DNA from: a bacterium
GTDB taxonomy: Bacteria; Pseudomonadota; Alphaproteobacteria; Rs-D84; CACZYB01
Assembly (NCBI GenBank): GCA_014803575.1
Contig: JAAVBO010000025.1
Coordinates: 1-32,004 of the forward strand
DNA: 32,004 bases
Reading direction: 5' to 3'
Below, one piece after another: positions 28,436-32,004 of the stretch. A program made the translations under genes and the position numbers. Numbering within the stretch: the first letter of the stretch is position 1; each line of letters starts with the position of its first letter. The notes beneath the pieces are model-generated. The model did no database searches, was not told where the DNA came from, and worked only from the letters and a program-made list of their open reading frames with translations.

Positions 28436-30484
28436 ATGATTAAAAATCCTATAATGTCCTCTAATTTTAATAAAATGCCATCAGGAATTCCCGCGGGCTT
28501 TAAAATGGTGACAAATTTCAAACCCAGCGGTGACCAACCAATGGCTATTGCCGAGCTTGTTTCCGGAATAAAAGAGGGAAAAAGGAATCAAGTTTTACTT
28601 GGAATAACGGGCTCCGGTAAAACATTTACTATGGCAAATGTGATACAGCAGTGTCAAGTGCCAACAATAATTATGGCACCGAATAAAATTTTGGCAGCAC
28701 AGCTTTATCAGGAAATGTTGGAACTTTTCCCACATAATCACGTGGAATATTTTGTTTCATATTATGATTACTATCAACCGGAAGCATATATTCCAAAAAC
28801 AGATACTTATATTGAAAAGGACAGTGCGATAAATGAGCAGATAGACAGACTTCGCCATTCAGCAACGCGTTCGCTTTTGGAATTCAGGGATGTGATAATT
28901 GTTGCCTCCGTTTCCTGTATTTACGGTTTGGGTTCGCCGGAATCTTATTCATCTATGAGTTTGACATTAGAGGAAGGGCAAGAAATATCTCTTGATAGTG
29001 TAATAAAATCTTTGACCGCGATGCAATATGAAAGGAATGATATTGCCCTTGACAGAGGAACTTTCCGTGTACGTGGGGACAGTTTAGAAGTGTTTCCGGT
29101 GCATTTGGAGGATAGAGCATGGCGATATTCTTTCTTTGGTGATGAAATTGAAACAATTTCCGAATTTGATACTTTGACGGGGAAAAGGACTTTGGGACTT
29201 AAATCCACAACTATTTATCCATCAAGCCATTATGTGACGCCGGGACCTGCACTTTCAAATGCGATAATTGGGATAAAGGAGGAGTTGACGGACCGACTTG
29301 CTTACTTTAAATCAGTAAATAAACTTTTGGAAGAACAGAGGTTAAGGGAGAAAACCAATTTTGATATAGAGATGTTGGAATCGACCGGATATTGTAAAAG
29401 TATTGAAAATTATTCCAGATATTTAACGGGAAGACCGGCAGGTTCTCCGCCCCCTACTCTGTTTGAATATTTACCAGAAGATGCAATTGTTTTTATTGAC
29501 GAATCTCACGTTTCCGTTCCTCAAATAGGTGGTATGTATAACGGTGACAGGGCAAGAAAAACGAATCTTTCCGAATATGGGTTCAGGCTTCCTTCATGCT
29601 TAGATAACAGACCGTTGAAATTTGAAGAATGGAATGCTTTTCGTGGACGGACTGTGTATATTTCTGCAACCCCAGGGGATTGGGAATTGGAACAAACCGG
29701 CGGTAAATTTACGGAACAGCTTATACGCCCTACGGGACTTTTGGATCCGGAAGTAGAGGTGCGTCCTCTTGAAAACCAAGTTGATGATTTAATGCATGAA
29801 TGTAAAAAAGTAGCATCTGCTGGCGGGCGTGTGCTTTGCACTACACTTACAAAAAAAATGGCGGAACAGCTTACCGAATATCTTTCTGAATACGGGATAA
29901 AGGTTCGCTATCTTCATTCGGATATTGATACATTGGAACGTATTGAAATAATTCGCGATTTACGACTTGGTAAATTTGATGTGCTTGTGGGAATCAACCT
30001 TCTTCGTGAAGGATTAGATATTCCGGAATGTCAGCTTGTGGCGATACTTGATGCGGACAAGGAAGGTTTCCTTCGTTCGGAGCGTTCTCTTATCCAAACA
30101 ATAGGTAGAGCCGCACGAAACGCAAACGGGCGTGTGATACTTTATGCCGATAAAATGACTAAATCAATGAGCTATGCCATGAATGAAACGGCAAGACGAA
30201 GAAAACGTCAGATGGAATATAATAAAGAGCACAATATCACTCCGCAAACTATTATTAAAAAGATTGCTTCTAATATTGCGGATATGGATTATGTGGATAT
30301 TGAGAAAAATCCGGCTGCAAATAAAACTAAATTTAAGTTTAAGAATAAAGACGAACTTAAAAAGATTATGAAAGCAAAAGAAAAGGAGATGCTTGCTCTT
30401 GCAAATAACCTTGAATTTGAGAAGGCAACAAAAATTCGTGATGAACTTAAAAATATGGAAAAAATTTATCTTGAATTAGAGTGA
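28436..30484 (+). CDS. uvrB: UvrABC excinuclease subunit B
   Basis: [18 protein letters not shown]...[65 protein letters not shown]-terminal UVR motif. Confidence 0.98.
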   Translation: MIKNPIMSSNFNKMPSGIPAGFKMVTNFKPSGDQPMAIAELVSGIKEGKRNQVLLGITGSGKTFTMANVIQQCQVPTIIMAPNKILAAQLYQEMLELFPHNHVEYFVSYYDYYQPEAYIPKTDTYIEKDSAINEQIDRLRHSATRSLLEFRDVIIVASVSCIYGLGSPESYSSMSLTLEEGQEISLDSVIKSLTAMQYERNDIALDRGTFRVRGDSLEVFPVHLEDRAWRYSFFGDEIETISEFDTLTGKRTLGLKSTTIYPSSHYVTPGPALSNAIIGIKEELTDRLAYFKSVNKLLEEQRLREKTNFDIEMLESTGYCKSIENYSRYLTGRPAGSPPPTLFEYLPEDAIVFIDESHVSVPQIGGMYNGDRARKTNLSEYGFRLPSCLDNRPLKFEEWNAFRGRTVYISATPGDWELEQTGGKFTEQLIRPTGLLDPEVEVRPLENQVDDLMHECKKVASAGGRVLCTTLTKKMAEQLTEYLSEYGIKVRYLHSDIDTLERIEIIRDLRLGKFDVLVGINLLREGLDIPECQLVAILDADKEGFLRSERSLIQTIGRAARNANGRVILYADKMTKSMSYAMNETARRRKRQMEYNKEHNITPQTIIKKIASNIADMDYVDIEKNPAANKTKFKFKNKDELKKIMKAKEKEMLALANNLEFEKATKIRDELKNMEKIYLELE

Positions 30485-30528
30485 ATTTTATACTATTATT
30501 AATATGTGTAAAATAGGAGGAGTTTAAT

Positions 30529-31044
30529 ATGAGAAAATTTTTATACTTTCTTGGTGCGATTGCAGTGTTCTTATTGTTATTCGTATCTTTTAAATATTTA
30601 ACCGTTGAAAGAATTGATACTTCAAAATTAGAATATATTGAAAATGAAGATTCTGTAAAGTTAAAACGTGCAAGACAAAACGGTAAGTGGGCTTTGCTTG
30701 ATAATGAAAACAGACCTGTTACCGATTTTGAATATGATTATATAAATACATTTGTTGAAAACAGATCTGAAATTATGAAAAATGGTAAATATGGTTTTAT
30801 TGATGATAAGGCAAATGTGATTGTGGAACCTAAATATGATTTAGTTTTTGATTATTCAAACGGTTTGGCAAAAGTGACTTTGAATGGAAAATGGGGCGTT
30901 ATTGATGAAAACGGTATTGAACTCATTTCTCCTAATTATTATGATTATATTTCTAACTTTGATTATAAGGGTCAGGCAAAGGCCGAAGTTTTCAAGGAAA
31001 ACAAAGTTGTAATTATTGATAAATTTGGAAATATTCAAAAATAA
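30529..31044 (+). CDS. WG-repeat protein with N-terminal TM
   Basis: Repeats NGKWALLDNENRPVTDFEYD, NGKYGFIDDKANVIVEPKYD, NGKWGVIDENGIELISPNYY. Confidence 0.85.
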   Translation: MRKFLYFLGAIAVFLLLFVSFKYLTVERIDTSKLEYIENEDSVKLKRARQNGKWALLDNENRPVTDFEYDYINTFVENRSEIMKNGKYGFIDDKANVIVEPKYDLVFDYSNGLAKVTLNGKWGVIDENGIELISPNYYDYISNFDYKGQAKAEVFKENKVVIIDKFGNIQK

Positions 31045-31049
31045 GGTCA

Positions 31050-31076
31050 AGAGGGTGTAAAAGCCCTCTTTTTTTT
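31050..31076 (+). terminator. Intrinsic terminator
   Basis: AGAGGG(tgtaaaag)CCCTCT followed by T-run. Confidence 0.85.
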
Positions 31077-31132
31077 ACTTTTAAAAATCTTTGTTATATG
31101 TTATCATAATATATTATAATTAAGAGAGAAAA

Positions 31133-31516
31133 ATGTTTAAGACAAATTTTGCTTTGCTACCTATAATATTACTGACTTCTTGTTCTATTCCAACAAGAGG
31201 AGAAATTGAAAATGCGAATGTGTATCATTGGGAAAATAACAATGTGACAATGGCAAAATTTATTGATGATCATAAGGCTTGTCTGGGTGTCAAATACACA
31301 AAGCCAAAATCAAGGATACAAAATCTTATGGATCCTATGACTCCTTATACTATTCCGCGGTGGGACGGTATGTGGGCTACATTTGAATCTCGCGGGCACA
31401 GGGAAGTAGGGCAAAGGATTGCCTTTTCCGTGCCTTCTAACAGCTCAACCGGACTTGAAAGTACATACAAAAAATGTATGATAAATTTGGGATATAGACT
31501 AACTTATAAAAGATAA
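31133..31516 (+). CDS. Small lipoprotein of unknown function
   Basis: Signal peptide with lipobox ILLTSC; 127 aa; Cys pair further on. Confidence 0.7.
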   Translation: MFKTNFALLPIILLTSCSIPTRGEIENANVYHWENNNVTMAKFIDDHKACLGVKYTKPKSRIQNLMDPMTPYTIPRWDGMWATFESRGHREVGQRIAFSVPSNSSTGLESTYKKCMINLGYRLTYKR

Positions 31517-31664
31517 AATATATACAATCTAATTAAAATAATCATTACATTGAAATTTTGATAAGACATTAAATGTTTGCAAAAAAATGCAATATTATTT
31601 AAGGTATTTAATAAATAAAAAATTTTTTATTTTACTTTTTATATCTTTATGTTATATTTGTGTA

Positions 31665-31780
31665 TAGATACAGAGAATATCTGTATTTAGTATCTGTGGA
31701 TAGCGATACGGAGCCATGAACAGCTCTTAGATAAAGGAGATATAAAAAATATCAGATACTCTTGTAGTATCTTTTTTTTT
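31665..31780 (+). promoter_or_regulatory. Candidate riboswitch-like/attenuator RNA leader ending in intrinsic terminator
   Basis: 10-bp hairpin 31665-31689; AGTATCTG (31689-31696) complementary to CAGATACT (31753-31760); the latter also forms terminator AGATACT(cttgt)AGTATCT + T-run (31754-31780). Confidence 0.5.
31754..31780 (+). terminator. Intrinsic terminator within non-coding leader
   Basis: AGATACT-cttgt-AGTATCT perfect 7-bp stem followed by 9 Ts. Confidence 0.85.
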
Positions 31781-31786
31781 ATATCA

Positions 31787-31915
31787 AAGCCCCAGCCTTT
31801 GTGGTTGGGGAGCTTATACCATACAAGAGGAATATAGTCTTGACTGTATTCTAAAAGTATAAGGGATTACTTTATCAATCTGTTCAACTGCCCGGCCACT
31901 ATCTCTGATATGTGG
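31787..31915 (+). other. Cluster of four consecutive hairpins in the leader of the last gene
   Basis: AAGCCCCAGCC..GGTTGGGGAGCTT; GAATATAGT(cttg)ACTGTATTC; AAAGTA..TACTTT; CCACTATC(tct)GATAtGTGG. Confidence 0.5.
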
Positions 31916-31941
31916 GATTTTTAATATAGAGGGAAAAGAAA

Positions 31942-32004
31942 ATGAACAAAAAGCAATCAACAATATTGGTGTCTGCACTTATGTGCGTGACCTTATCTTT
32001 ACAA
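31942..32004 (+). CDS. 5' end of an exported protein gene (truncated by window end)
   Basis: ATG after AGAGGG SD; MNKKQSTILVSALMCVTLSLQ signal-peptide-like; runs off the window. Confidence 0.6.
   Translation, partial: MNKKQSTILVSALMCVTLSLQ

Noticed and set aside
29521-29841. 106-aa minus-strand ORF inside uvrB
   Set aside because: Antisense to a highly conserved uvrB coding region.
1-32004. CRISPR arrays, prophage or integrated conjugative element boundaries
   Set aside because: No regularly spaced repeats, cas, integrase, phage structural genes or att-like duplication of the tRNA-Arg 3' end were seen; the tRNA is not flanked by an integrase.

Overview
A 32 kb AT-rich bacterial chromosomal window (standard code, TGA used as stop). 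Gene content suggests an uncultured alphaproteobacterium-like genome; this is inference from the RHH_4-type protein, AsmA and VirB6-like proteins, and no phylogeny was run. Housekeeping content: cold-shock protein, TrmA/RlmC/RlmD-type RNA m5U methyltransferase, MATE transporter, tRNA-Arg(CCU), VanX/DdpX-like dipeptidase, D-2-hydroxyacid (lactate-type) dehydrogenase, AsmA-family protein and UvrB. Envelope/accessory content: a Cys-rich secreted protein, a TbpB-barrel-like surface lipoprotein, a LysM/coiled-coil protein with a downstream lipoprotein, a membrane-tethered thioredoxin-like protein, a WG-repeat protein and a small lipoprotein. The most interesting region is ~11.3-25.2 kb. It holds five translationally coupled, divergent paralogs of the VirB6/TrbL type, all with a CxxC motif before a membrane segment, a later xxC motif and a P...GYA(F/Y)N-like motif. 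A tightly packed five-gene operon is transcribed divergently from them (charged coiled-coil protein, 2-TM protein with a NERD/PD-(D/E)XK-like but degenerate domain, two soluble proteins including a SUKH/YrhA-like one, and an RHH_4-like protein). No VirB4/VirB8/9/10/D4 genes are visible. The second notable region is the 425-bp non-coding stretch at 31517-31941, with riboswitch-like mutually exclusive pairing (8-bp closing stem versus intrinsic terminator) followed by four consecutive hairpins.
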